The notes beneath the pieces are model-generated. The model did no database searches. It saw only the letters and a list, made by a program, of their open reading frames with translations, and was not told where the DNA came from. A stretch of 64,000 bases of DNA from assembly GCF_003014695.1 (NCBI RefSeq), contig NZ_PYAS01000013.1, positions 124,001 to 188,000 of the forward strand, given 5' to 3'. Position numbers and translations under genes: made by a program. Shown here piece after piece: positions 17,335-26,290 of the stretch (position 1 is its first letter; each line of letters begins with the position of its first letter). Origin of the DNA: Dyadobacter jiangsuensis (GTDB taxonomy: Bacteria; Bacteroidota; Bacteroidia; Cytophagales; Spirosomataceae).

Positions 17335-18457
17335 AGTCAATAAAAAGATCGCTTGCGATGCGGTCGGCGAAAAGTTTGCCAGCCTCGGTAAGTAGCAATA
17401 TACCCGAATCCTCCTTGATCCATCCTTTCCGGGTTATTCTTTCCAATTCCTCGCCAGCCTGTAAGGCGAATGCCCCGGCCGAAAGCATTTCCAGTTTTTG
17501 TCGTTCGACGCCCCATTTGGTACGCAGCCCCGTTAACAAATATTCATTGGTTTGGTCGGCGGGCGAAAGCGTCTCTATCGTTGCCGGAATACTGCCTTTC
17601 TGAATTGCTTCAAGATATTTGGCATTATTGGAAATGTTATACTCGCGGCTCACGCCATTGTACGAGTGCGCGCTTGGACCCACGCCCAGATAGGGATGCT
17701 GTTTCCAGTACGAGCTGTTGTGGTTGCTGTACCGGCTGTTTCGGGCGAAGTTGGAGATTTCGTATTGCTCGTAACCATTTTCACGAAGCGAGCCTACCAG
17801 TATTTCAAATTGCTGCGCCGCATACTCTTCTTCGATAGGCTTTATCTTTTTCTTTTTCAGCCAGCTGCCAAATGCAGTTTGCGGCTCGATAGTAAGGCAG
17901 TAGGCCGAAATATGCGGGACATTCAGCGTAAATGCTTTGGATAAATCACTCAGCAGAATAGCGTGACTCTCCGCAGGGATCGCATAGATGAGGTCGATGG
18001 AAATATTGTCGATACCGGCGTCCTGGGCCAGCTTGACGCATTGTTCTGCTTCTACGGCGGAATGCGCACGGTTCATAAAGCGCAAATGCGGCTCATGAAA
18101 TGATTGAATGCCTATGCTGAGACGATTAATACCCGATTTGGCAAACATTTGCAAGGTGGCCGCATTCAAATCGTCCGGATTAGCTTCCAGGGTGATTTCA
18201 GCGTTTGGCGCCACCCGAAATTGCCGGTGAATGGTGTCAAGCAGGAAACGCAGCTCGGCTTCATCGAGCATCGACGGCGTGCCTCCGCCGAAATAAATGG
18301 TTTCCATATCCCCGTCCGGCAAATAGGACTGTCTCAAAACGATTTCCCGCGCAATGGCCTCCACTACGGCACGTTTGTTGGTGGTGTTGGTACTGAAATG
18401 GAAATCGCAATAGTGGCAAGCCTGTTTGCAAAAGGGGATATGGATGTATAAATGCAT
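17333..18457 (-). CDS. hemW: Radical SAM heme chaperone HemW
   Basis: HemW-type radical SAM protein (about 374 residues). The cluster motif CxxxCxxC is at Cys10, Cys14 and Cys17 of 'HIPFCKQACHYCDF', followed by 'ETIYFGGGTPSML' and 'LEANPDDL'. HemW proteins resemble HemN but bind and insert heme rather than oxidise coproporphyrinogen; the CxxxCxxC spacing followed by a DF pair fits both families, while the length and the lack of the HemN N-terminal arm favour HemW. I chose the ATG at 18457, which overlaps the stop of the upstream TonB receptor gene by one base (TAATG), a translational-coupling arrangement; an upstream start at 18478 would extend into that gene. Confidence 0.9.
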   Translation of the reverse strand: MHLYIHIPFCKQACHYCDFHFSTNTTNKRAVVEAIAREIVLRQSYLPDGDMETIYFGGGTPSMLDEAELRFLLDTIHRQFRVAPNAEITLEANPDDLNAATLQMFAKSGINRLSIGIQSFHEPHLRFMNRAHSAVEAEQCVKLAQDAGIDNISIDLIYAIPAESHAILLSDLSKAFTLNVPHISAYCLTIEPQTAFGSWLKKKKIKPIEEEYAAQQFEILVGSLRENGYEQYEISNFARNSRYSNHNSSYWKQHPYLGVGPSAHSYNGVSREYNISNNAKYLEAIQKGSIPATIETLSPADQTNEYLLTGLRTKWGVERQKLEMLSAGAFALQAGEELERITRKGWIKEDSGILLLTEAGKLFADRIASDLFID

Positions 18458-20529
18458 TATTTTGAATTTTTCTGCCACTCCCAGCCGATCTTCACACCAG
18501 CCCAGAGGTTGTTTTTCGGCGCGCCATTGTAATAGCGATTACCGAATGCATTGAGGTCGTAGCCAAGGCTGTAAATACCCGCATTGACCTTTTCTGCGGA
18601 TGCCGACAACTCACTGTAAAAATGCTGCCCCCAGCTTTTCTTCCAGCTCACGCGCGCCATCCATTGGTTGTATGCGGTGTTTTTAACTGTATTGGCATCG
18701 TTGAGATAGAACGAATCTCCATGCTGGTATGTCAGGAAAGCTGAAATGCCGTATTTGAGGAGCACATCCAAACCAGTCGACTGTGAGAAACGCGGAATAC
18801 CGGGAATGAGTTTCCCGCTCAGATCGGAGTCGGCCTGCCGGAATTCTTCGTAGGTGTATTTGGTATAGGTTCCGGTATTCCAGAGTTTCAGCATAACCGG
18901 TAGTTTGGGATCGGAAAGAATGTCCCAATTGATATTCCATTCCACGCCGTTCTGTTTGGTTTTTCCTGCATTGACGAAGTATTCGGCTCCCCCTTCGTCG
19001 AGCCGGCGCACGATCGCATTGCGCAGTCCGAAATGGTACAGGCTGATTTCTCCTGAAATGACCTTGCCGGCTTTCCGGATGCCCACTTCGGTGTTGTTAC
19101 CTTTTTCAGCTTCCAGGTCTTTCCGGAAACCACCCGCCGACGGGCGTACTTCCTGCAAGGTAGGAGGGGAGAACCCGCCGCTGTATGACGCCGTTACCGA
19201 CCAGTTGCCTGCGATCACCTTGTTAGCCGCAAATCGCGGAATGAATATGCCGTCGAATGTCTTTTGATCCTGATTGAATGGGAGTGGGAAATAGCGTTCG
19301 TATTTGTATTTCGAAGTATTGTAGCTCAAACCGGCGCTCAGTGTCAGGTCGGTAAGCAAAGTTGCTTCCAGCTGGCTGAAAACCGAGAGGTTGGTAGTGC
19401 GGATATCTTCTACGGTCTGCTGCTTGTCGGCAACACCGCCCTTGTTATCATAGTTTCGCTGCGCGGATTTGCCGTATTGCCATTCGAAACCGCTGGTCCA
19501 GTTGGTTTTGATGTTACCCCACTCGGATTTGTTCTGCCAGATATTCCGACCGCCGACGCCGTTTTCGTCCCTTTTTTCAAAGTTGGAAATGAATGGGTTC
19601 GCAAAATCGGTGAAAGTCAGATACAACGCAGTGGATTGGGTCCATTTATCCGATAGCTGCAATACATAGTTACCGCCCAGCAATGCGAGTCTGGTGTAAA
19701 TGGCTGCCTTTTGCGCCTCGCTGCCCGGTACCGTCGCTGTCGACTGGCGGGCTAGCTTGGGATCCGTCTGATATTGGGCAAGGTTGATACCGCCGGGAGT
19801 TTGGTAATACAAATCCGAATACATTCCCAGCAGCGACAATGTACCTTTTTCACCAATGCTCGAACTCGACGTAAACCGGATCGCATCGCGTACCATGCCG
19901 CTGTGGTTACGGTAGCCATCCTGCTCGCTGTGGCCATACTGAACGGAAATATCACCGATCTGCAACGTAGAATTCCGGCTCTGGAAACCATATTTGCCAA
20001 AGCTCACGCTTTGCTCCACGCGGTTCTGAAATTCATTGTCCGGGCGGCTTTGCATGAGTACCACACCGCCGGTGCCCGCGCCATAAATGCTGCTGCCTGG
20101 TCCTTTGATTACCTCCATGCTTTGAATAGCGCCATAGTCGACCGAGTTCAGCGGAGTATTGCCACTCGCATCGGTGAACGGGATGCCGTTCCAGTAAAAC
20201 TTCACGTTGCGCACACCAAACGGGGAACGTATCAGGCTTCCGCGGACCGAAAACCGGTAGCTACCCGGAGAGCGTTCTTCCATGCGCACGCCCGGGATCG
20301 TATTGACCGCGTTGGCCCAGGTGTAATTGGAAAACCGGCCTAACGTGCGCGGTGTAAGCATTCCTACCGTCGCGGTAGTGGTAAGCGGGTCTTTTTCGGA
20401 TTCGAATGCGTGCACTGTGACCTCACGCAGCTCGCGCGCTTGCAACGAGTCGGTTTGGGAGAATGCCGGACCCGAATCGTGGAAAATGAGGAAAGCAGCG
20501 AGAGCGCCGGTAATAGAGATTTTGAGCAT
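18457..20529 (-). CDS. TonB-dependent outer-membrane receptor, coupled to hemW
   Basis: 690 residues: a signal peptide (about 1-25, ending FSQ), a TonB-box-like start ('LREVTVHAF'), a plug domain (about 50-165; 'VNTIPGVRMEERSPGSYRFSVRG', 'IQSMEVIKGPGSSIYGAGTGGVV'), then a 22-strand-type barrel. It lacks the N-terminal carboxypeptidase-like domain of the SusC-type proteins, so it looks like a classical siderophore, heme or cobalamin receptor. No heme-binding FRAP/NPNL motif is obvious. Because its stop codon overlaps the hemW start, a heme or porphyrin substrate is plausible, but this is inference from context. Confidence 0.85.
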   Translation of the reverse strand: MLKISITGALAAFLIFHDSGPAFSQTDSLQARELREVTVHAFESEKDPLTTTATVGMLTPRTLGRFSNYTWANAVNTIPGVRMEERSPGSYRFSVRGSLIRSPFGVRNVKFYWNGIPFTDASGNTPLNSVDYGAIQSMEVIKGPGSSIYGAGTGGVVLMQSRPDNEFQNRVEQSVSFGKYGFQSRNSTLQIGDISVQYGHSEQDGYRNHSGMVRDAIRFTSSSSIGEKGTLSLLGMYSDLYYQTPGGINLAQYQTDPKLARQSTATVPGSEAQKAAIYTRLALLGGNYVLQLSDKWTQSTALYLTFTDFANPFISNFEKRDENGVGGRNIWQNKSEWGNIKTNWTSGFEWQYGKSAQRNYDNKGGVADKQQTVEDIRTTNLSVFSQLEATLLTDLTLSAGLSYNTSKYKYERYFPLPFNQDQKTFDGIFIPRFAANKVIAGNWSVTASYSGGFSPPTLQEVRPSAGGFRKDLEAEKGNNTEVGIRKAGKVISGEISLYHFGLRNAIVRRLDEGGAEYFVNAGKTKQNGVEWNINWDILSDPKLPVMLKLWNTGTYTKYTYEEFRQADSDLSGKLIPGIPRFSQSTGLDVLLKYGISAFLTYQHGDSFYLNDANTVKNTAYNQWMARVSWKKSWGQHFYSELSASAEKVNAGIYSLGYDLNAFGNRYYNGAPKNNLWAGVKIGWEWQKNSK

Positions 20530-20761
20530 AAAGGTTTAGGAGTATATTAATAAAATGCAAAGCTGATCATAAATGCCAACAGTTTCAATACTTCACCATC
20601 CGCTTAACCGCGCAGTATGGCGCGAAGTTCAACGACTTCCAGCGGTCTGAGAAGAATTTTCTACAAAAACTTCGTGTGTATACGCTTAACTGGCTGGTAA
20701 GATTTTTGCTCATGTAATGGCATTTGCATAGTAACTGAAACCAACTTTAATACCCAAAAAC

Positions 20762-21220
20762 ATGAAAAAGATCACCTGGATTGTCGCCTCTCTGCTGCTT
20801 GTCGGTACACTTTCATTGACGAGCTGTTCAGACAAAACAAAGGACTCCGCCAAAGAGACTGTGGAGGAAGCGAAAAACGACATGGACGAAAATGTGGCTG
20901 ATGCCAAAGCCGATATCAAGGAAGCAGGGGATGATTTTGAGGCCAAAGTGAAGGAGGATAAAGACGAGTTAAAGAAAGATATCGATGATGCAATCGGCAA
21001 GCTCGACCGCAAGATTGAGGAAGCCGACGCCAAAATAGACAAGGCGGCCGACAAGGAAAAAGCCAAATGGCGTGAGCGCAAAAAAGAGCTGAATGCCGAG
21101 AAAGAAGAGTTGCAGGCTTCCTGGAAACGAGCTCAGAACGAGACCGCCGACAAGTGGGACGAGTTTAAAGCTAACACCAAGGAAAAGATTGCCAAAGTAA
21201 AGGAGGATTTGAAGGACTAA
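20762..21220 (+). CDS. Highly charged coiled-coil lipoprotein
   Basis: 152 residues. Lipoprotein signal with lipobox 'LTSC' (lipidated Cys at residue 22), then a long uninterrupted run of Lys, Glu, Asp and Ala heptads from about residue 30 to the end, predicted to be a single helical rod or coiled coil. It resembles the sll1863-like and LEA-like small stress proteins only in composition. The function is unknown; an envelope stress or spacer role is possible. Terminator follows. Confidence 0.7.
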   Translation: MKKITWIVASLLLVGTLSLTSCSDKTKDSAKETVEEAKNDMDENVADAKADIKEAGDDFEAKVKEDKDELKKDIDDAIGKLDRKIEEADAKIDKAADKEKAKWRERKKELNAEKEELQASWKRAQNETADKWDEFKANTKEKIAKVKEDLKD

Positions 21221-21247
21221 TAAATTGATGAGGTAGTGTATTCATAA

Positions 21248-21278
21248 AAATGCTCCGGTTTTCCCGGAGCATTTTTTG
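21248..21278. terminator. Hairpin terminator between convergent genes
   Basis: Arms AAATGCTCCGG (21248-21258) and CCGGAGCATTT (21264-21274), loop of five, then six T on the plus strand with A's on the other side. It can serve both the lipoprotein gene and ctlX. Confidence 0.8.
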
Positions 21279-22235
21279 TTATCTGACGGGCAGGTGAATC
21301 TCGGTCATCATACACCGGGCCGAACCCCCTCCGTTGCCTTCGATCACCGAAAGGTCGGTATGGAGCAGCAGCGCGTAATCGTCGAGCCGATCCTTTTGCC
21401 GGGGTGTAAGCGAGTCGTAGGCTTGCGTGGACATCACCAGGAACTTGTCGCCTTTTCCGTTTCTCACCATGAGCATATTGCCTGCAAAATGCCGCATTTG
21501 TTCCAGAGATATTTCGATCACCTCCTTATGGGTTTCTTCGAGTACCGACCTGACCATTAACCGTTCGTCGGGGTCTTTAATAGCTTCCAGACACACCACC
21601 GCGAAAATATCTCCCACGCACATGAGCACATTGGTGTGGTAAATGGGTTTGTCGTGCTCGTCGGAGGCCGAGAATGTAATGATTTCATAGCCTAATGCAT
21701 CCGCAAAAGCATCGAGCACCTCTTTGTGCGTACGCGGGGACAGGCAGGCGTAGGCGATTTTGTAGCGCCGGTCGAAAACCATACTGCCGGTGCCTTCCAG
21801 GTACTTGCCCTCCGCTTCGAAATGGGTCAAATCAATCACCTCTTCCACTTTGAAATCACCTGCAAGCGATTCGATAATGTCGCTGCGGCGTTCCAGGCGG
21901 CGGTTTTCGGCCATCATCGGGTAGAGCACCACTTTGCCGCTCTGGTGGAACGAGACCCAATTGTTGGAAAAAACGGCATCAGGGCGATCCACCTCGTCGG
22001 TGTCATCGAAAATATGCAGTTCCAGACCGGCTTTTTGCAGCTGGTCGATCATCAGGTCGAATTCTTCGCGGGCCGTTTCCTGGGCTGTGCCTTTGGTCTG
22101 CTGCGCGAACGACTCCTGCTGAAACTCGTTGCTTCCGGCGGTTTCCTCATTGAAACCGAACCGCACGGGCCTGATCATCATGATCCGGCAGGTAGATTGC
22201 GGCTGGATTTGAGCGGATGAAGTGATGACGCGCAT
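21279..22235 (-). CDS. ctlX: CtlX-type citrulline utilisation hydrolase (guanidino-group modifying family)
   Basis: 318 residues of the amidinotransferase/DDAH superfamily. Motifs: 'IRPVRFGFNEETAGSN' near the N terminus, which is typical of CtlX, 'VFSNNWVSFH' and 'YLEGTGSMVFDR' in the middle, and a C-terminal catalytic cysteine (Cys308) in 'GNGGGSARCMM'. Members hydrolyse guanidino- or ureido-containing compounds; the exact substrate in this organism is not known from sequence. It lies 115 bases downstream of an arginine deiminase homologue on the same strand, so the two may act in one arginine/citrulline route. Confidence 0.85.
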   Translation of the reverse strand: MRVITSSAQIQPQSTCRIMMIRPVRFGFNEETAGSNEFQQESFAQQTKGTAQETAREEFDLMIDQLQKAGLELHIFDDTDEVDRPDAVFSNNWVSFHQSGKVVLYPMMAENRRLERRSDIIESLAGDFKVEEVIDLTHFEAEGKYLEGTGSMVFDRRYKIAYACLSPRTHKEVLDAFADALGYEIITFSASDEHDKPIYHTNVLMCVGDIFAVVCLEAIKDPDERLMVRSVLEETHKEVIEISLEQMRHFAGNMLMVRNGKGDKFLVMSTQAYDSLTPRQKDRLDDYALLLHTDLSVIEGNGGGSARCMMTEIHLPVR

Positions 22236-22350
22236 TGGAGTATTGGGTAGTGATTGGAAATGTGTTTTTAGAACAAAAATGTCAAGCTATTGTCCTTATG
22301 CAATTTACGATTCTGGCGGCTTGATTACAAGACTAAAATTAACGGACTGA

Positions 22351-23802
22351 CTACCCGCGAAGCAGTGGCATACTCATGCAATGCGAGCCGCCGCGCGCAC
22401 GGGAAAGCTCGGCCGAAGGTAGGGTAATGAAGGTATCGGTCAGGTCTTCGGGCGCCAGCTCGTTGTGTTCGAACTTTTCAAGCAGTCTTTTGGCAGTTAT
22501 CACCTTAAAACCTTCTTTCTTGAAAGCTTCCAGCGTTTTGTCGTTACGGTCATAGCCGATCACCACCCCGTCGCGCAATGCGAGCAGGTTGCAGGAGTCG
22601 GTCCATTGCTCGCGCTCGCCGTAAGGAAATTCATTGCCGCCTGAATAAATAAAGCGGACTTTGCCCGTGACGCCAAGGTCGTCGCGGCTGATTTCGGTCA
22701 GCAAATCTTCCAGGTTCTCTATTTCCCGTGGCTGCTGCTCATTGCCTTTGACAAACTGCAAAATCCTGAATTCCTTGTTCACATCCACCGGTGCGAAGAA
22801 ATGCAGTACATCTTTTTTCCTGGCCTCATCGCCCACACGTGCAAGCGAGCTCAAAAGCACCCACACATCCTTTTTGACCTGCGTAAAGATGGTATCGATA
22901 TGCATGTAATCCCGTTTTTTGGGGATTTTGATGATAGTGATCTTTTCAACCACATTTTTATCGAACAAAATCTTCATCACCTGCTGCGCCGCGTAAATGG
23001 ACGTGCGCTCGCTGCAACCGATCAGCAAATGCCCCGGCGCGACCATCATCACATCCCCGCCTTCGAGCGTGCAGCGCTGGTAGTCGCTGGCTTTTTCGTC
23101 GTCAGGCAGCAGGAAATGCCGCTCGTTTTCAGGTATTTCAATGATATTTTGTTTTAAATGGGCAAACATCGGGTGGTAAAAGAACACGAACTGCGCCAGT
23201 ATCGATTCTCGCGTCCTTGCTGCTTTGGCGGGCTTATTGAGCAGAATATGATCGTTGATCACAATACCGATGTCCCGCGTGAAAATCAGGTTCGGCAGCG
23301 GCGCGAAGAGCATTCTTTTGTCCGAACAATACCCGGAAATGAAAATGCGGGCCAGCTCGTGGGCATCGAAACGGTGAAGCTCTTCCTGGATCTGGTAGGA
23401 GCAGCGCTCGATGCCGCAAATGGCGGCGGTGAGCTTAATGCGGATGCTGGGGTCTTCCAGAATGTCCCCTAGCAGCCGTTGAATATCCACCACGTGGTCG
23501 GAGGCGAAGTACTTGTCGGTGCCGGGAATAAAGAACGAGCGGGTAGGGTCGTCGTTGATTTCGGCGAGCTTGCCTTTAATTTTTTCGGGATCGAGGAAGT
23601 ACAGGAGCAGTTTTACATAATAATCATACTCTTTTCTGCGCATGGTGTCCAGGTGTACAATATCCTCGAAAAGCCAGTCCTGCGCCTTGCTGGGTACTAC
23701 CTTGCCCAGGCCCCTGTCGGGACTGTGGATCAAAAGCCTTTTAAGGGTGCCGGTTTCGGAGGAAACACCGACAGGAAACCCGGTTATCGGATTAATAGCC
23801 AT
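22351..23802 (-). CDS. Arginine deiminase family protein
   Basis: 483 residues, longer than the classical ArcA of about 410. It keeps the catalytic pieces: 'NLIFTRDIGIVI' (F-T-R-D), 'LEGGDVMMVAPGHLLIG' (the E-G-G-D motif), 'MHIDTIFT' with the catalytic His, and the C-terminal cysteine Cys475 in 'RGGSHCMSMPL'. Arginine deiminase converts arginine to citrulline and ammonia. The extra length is in an insert in the central and C-terminal parts, also seen in the eukaryote-like and cyanobacterial homologues. Partner genes of the ADI pathway (ornithine carbamoyltransferase, carbamate kinase, antiporter) are not in the window, but the CtlX homologue follows immediately. Confidence 0.85.
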   Translation of the reverse strand: MAINPITGFPVGVSSETGTLKRLLIHSPDRGLGKVVPSKAQDWLFEDIVHLDTMRRKEYDYYVKLLLYFLDPEKIKGKLAEINDDPTRSFFIPGTDKYFASDHVVDIQRLLGDILEDPSIRIKLTAAICGIERCSYQIQEELHRFDAHELARIFISGYCSDKRMLFAPLPNLIFTRDIGIVINDHILLNKPAKAARTRESILAQFVFFYHPMFAHLKQNIIEIPENERHFLLPDDEKASDYQRCTLEGGDVMMVAPGHLLIGCSERTSIYAAQQVMKILFDKNVVEKITIIKIPKKRDYMHIDTIFTQVKKDVWVLLSSLARVGDEARKKDVLHFFAPVDVNKEFRILQFVKGNEQQPREIENLEDLLTEISRDDLGVTGKVRFIYSGGNEFPYGEREQWTDSCNLLALRDGVVIGYDRNDKTLEAFKKEGFKVITAKRLLEKFEHNELAPEDLTDTFITLPSAELSRARGGSHCMSMPLLRG

Positions 23803-24011
23803 AAATGAAGTGTTTGGAACGCTGGGGGCACAAAGTAAATGTTTCTTCCGGAATTAAAAACCGGGCATTCTTCAACCCGTTTATTCTCTGACCGTTTAAG
23901 GCATAAATATCTTCGTTGCGGGAACATCCTGCCACTTAAAAAGGTTGTACAAAATGAGTGTCCCGCAGTTTAAGACATTGATGCTCATTTTCATTTACGG
24001 CTAATGCGTAT

Positions 24012-24019
24012 TACTTTTG
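24012..24019 (+). promoter_or_regulatory. Putative -7 promoter box of the suf operon (TACTTTTG)
   Basis: Perfect TAnnTTTG match, 41 bases before the sufC ATG at 24061. It lies inside an upstream in-frame extension (possible start at 24004), so it rules that earlier start out. No -33 TTG at usual spacing. Confidence 0.55.
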
Positions 24020-24060
24020 CGGGAAATTACCACGAACTATCTTTTAAGTATAAATCAGTT

Positions 24061-24819
24061 ATGCTCTCTATTAATGACTTGCGTGCCTCCATTGAAGGTA
24101 AGGAAATATTAAAAGGCATCAATCTGGAAGTCAAGCCGGGTGAAGTGCATGCAATTATGGGGCCCAATGGTTCCGGTAAAAGTACTTTGGCTTCGGTGTT
24201 GGCAGGAAGGGAAGAGTACGAGGTTACTGGCGGAAATGTAGTTTTTGATGGAAAAGATATCCTTGAAATGGCGCCGGAGGAAAGAGCGGCCGAAGGTATT
24301 TTCCTTGCATTCCAATATCCGGTGGAAATTCCGGGCGTTACGACCATCAACTTTCTGAAAACGGCTGTTAACGAAATCCGTAAATATAAAGGTGAAGCGC
24401 CACTGGACGCTGCTCAGTTCCTGAAAATGGTACGTGAAAAGGCGAAATTGGTGAGTATGAACGACTCCCTGCTGAAACGCGCATTGAACGAGGGCTTCTC
24501 GGGTGGTGAGAAAAAACGCAACGAGGTGTTCCAGATGGCGGTGCTTGAACCGAAACTGGCGATCCTGGACGAAACAGATTCAGGTCTGGATATCGACGCA
24601 CTCCGTATCGTGGCAGAGGGCGTGAATTCGCTGCGCTCTCCCGAGCGCTCGACGATCGTTGTGACCCACTACCAGCGTCTGTTGGATTACATCGTGCCTG
24701 ATTATGTACACGTGTTGTACAAAGGACGGATCGTGAAGTCCGGACCGAAGGAACTTGCTCTTGAACTGGAAGAAAAAGGTTACGATTGGATCAAAGCGGA
24801 AGTTGAAGCGGTAGGTTAA
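24061..24819 (+). CDS. sufC: Fe-S cluster assembly ATPase SufC
   Basis: 252-residue ABC-type ATPase of the SUF scaffold. Walker A 'GPNGSGKST' near residue 35, signature 'FSGGEKKRNE' (the SufC form), Walker B 'LAILDETDSGLD' and a switch His in 'VVTHYQRLLDYI'. SufC binds SufB and SufD and powers scaffold rearrangement for cluster assembly in the cytoplasm. The start at 24061 (MLSINDLRAS) is preferred over 24004 because a promoter box lies between them. First gene of the operon; sufB, usually just upstream, is absent, since the neighbour is a divergent arginine deiminase gene. Confidence 0.97.
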   Translation: MLSINDLRASIEGKEILKGINLEVKPGEVHAIMGPNGSGKSTLASVLAGREEYEVTGGNVVFDGKDILEMAPEERAAEGIFLAFQYPVEIPGVTTINFLKTAVNEIRKYKGEAPLDAAQFLKMVREKAKLVSMNDSLLKRALNEGFSGGEKKRNEVFQMAVLEPKLAILDETDSGLDIDALRIVAEGVNSLRSPERSTIVVTHYQRLLDYIVPDYVHVLYKGRIVKSGPKELALELEEKGYDWIKAEVEAVG

Positions 24820-24878
24820 GTAAAAGGCGCATTGTCCGACAGAAACTTAACCCCATACAGCACCATACCCCATTATCG

Positions 24879-26198
24879 ATGAGTAACGAGACCATAGATT
24901 TAAAAACCAGACTGATCACTGATTTTCATGCCCGTGAAGCGGTGATGAATGGTGAGGCGTCTTCTGAATTTCACCAGAAAAAACGCGCAGGACTGGCTCT
25001 TTTTGAGCAATTAGGCTTCCCGTCTATCAAGCACGAGGAGTGGAAATATAGCAATGTAAGAGACCTGATCAGTGTTTCTTACGATTTCAATGCAGAGAGT
25101 TCCATCGGCCTGACCGAGCTGGAAGATCTGAAAGTGCCTGAGCAGGAGGCCAATATTCTGTATTTTGTGAATGGCCGTTACAATGCGGAATTGTCGGCAA
25201 TCATCTCGCCTGTTGGGCAAATCACCATCAGCTCGCTGGCGGACGCCTACAAAAACGATCCCGCAAAAGTGGCATCGTTTTTCAACGAGCTCACCAAAGA
25301 TGCCAACGATGCATTCACGGCTTTGAATACTGCATTTGCTCAGGATGGCGTATTTGTCCATATTCCGGATAACCAGTCGGTAGAGCACCCGATCATCCTG
25401 CGCTTCGTGAGTGACGCACGTGAAAAGAATGTGGGAAGTCAGCCGCGGAATATCATTTCTGTGGGTAAAAATGCGCACGTGAAACTGGCGGAGGCGTTCC
25501 GCACACTGGGTGACCAGCGCTCGTTTACCAATGCGGTGACCGAGATCCAGGTTGCCGAAGAAGCCAACGTGCAATATTACAAAGTGCAGAACGAAAGCGA
25601 GAATGCTTACCACATCGGCACTACGCAGGTGCGCATGCTCGACCGCTCGCATTTCTACGCGGGTACTGTGACGCTGAACGGCAAGTTCACCCGCAATAAC
25701 CTGAACATCGTTCTGGACGGCGAGCATTGCGATGCGCATATGTACGGCCTGTACTTCCCGGACGGCTCGCAGCACGTGGATAACCACACCGTGGCCGACC
25801 ACCAGAAGCCGAATTCAGAGAGTAACGAGCTTTATAAAGGTATTTTGCGCGATAAATCGAAAGGCGTTTTCAACGGAAAAATCTTCGTTCGCCCGGATGC
25901 GCAGAAAACCAATGCATTCCAGTCATGTAAAAATATCGTGTTGTCGCCCGACGCGACGATGAACACCAAGCCGCAGCTGGAAATCTTTGCCGACGACGTG
26001 AAATGCTCACACGGTACTACTACCGGGCAAATCGACGAGGAAGCACTGTTTTACATGCGCTCGCGCGGGATTTCGCAGCCGGAAGCCATGTCGCTTTTGA
26101 TGTTCGCATTCTGCGCCGACGTGGTTTCGCAGATCAAGATCGATTCGGTTCGTGAATACCTCGAAAACGTGATCACGCAGAAGCTCGCTTCGAAATAG
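24879..26198 (+). CDS. sufD: Fe-S cluster assembly protein SufD
   Basis: 439 residues, normal for SufD. An N-terminal helical part includes 'KHEEWKYSNVRDLI' (the W-KYS/T motif), then the right-handed beta-helix core. The C-terminal part has 'QKTNAFQSCKNIVLSPDATMNTKPQLEIFADDVKCSHGTTTGQIDEEALFYMRSRGI', shown here only as a motif of the SufBD family: 'DDVKCSHG' and 'FYMRSRGIS' are diagnostic. SufD pairs with SufB and SufC in the SufBC2D scaffold and helps iron acquisition. It is 59 bases after sufC. Confidence 0.96.
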   Translation: MSNETIDLKTRLITDFHAREAVMNGEASSEFHQKKRAGLALFEQLGFPSIKHEEWKYSNVRDLISVSYDFNAESSIGLTELEDLKVPEQEANILYFVNGRYNAELSAIISPVGQITISSLADAYKNDPAKVASFFNELTKDANDAFTALNTAFAQDGVFVHIPDNQSVEHPIILRFVSDAREKNVGSQPRNIISVGKNAHVKLAEAFRTLGDQRSFTNAVTEIQVAEEANVQYYKVQNESENAYHIGTTQVRMLDRSHFYAGTVTLNGKFTRNNLNIVLDGEHCDAHMYGLYFPDGSQHVDNHTVADHQKPNSESNELYKGILRDKSKGVFNGKIFVRPDAQKTNAFQSCKNIVLSPDATMNTKPQLEIFADDVKCSHGTTTGQIDEEALFYMRSRGISQPEAMSLLMFAFCADVVSQIKIDSVREYLENVITQKLASK

Positions 26199-26238
26199 CT
26201 TTTATGGGTCTGATGACCCCGATTAATACATTTCCTGG

Positions 26239-26272
26239 TACCCAACCGCCATTTTTGGGGTTGGGTATTTTT
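26239..26272 (+). terminator. Hairpin with T tail between sufD and sufS (possible attenuator)
   Basis: Arms TACCCAACC (26239-26247) and GGTTGGGTA (26259-26267), then TTTTT. It is 40 bases past the sufD stop and 18 bases before the sufS ATG, so it is inside the operon. It may end part of the transcripts. Confidence 0.65.
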
Positions 26273-26290
26273 CTTAAATGACGAATCACA

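Noticed and set aside
20530..20761. Cobalamin or other riboswitch before the TonB receptor gene
   Set aside because: No B12-box-like core or conserved riboswitch motif was found in the 232-base gap.
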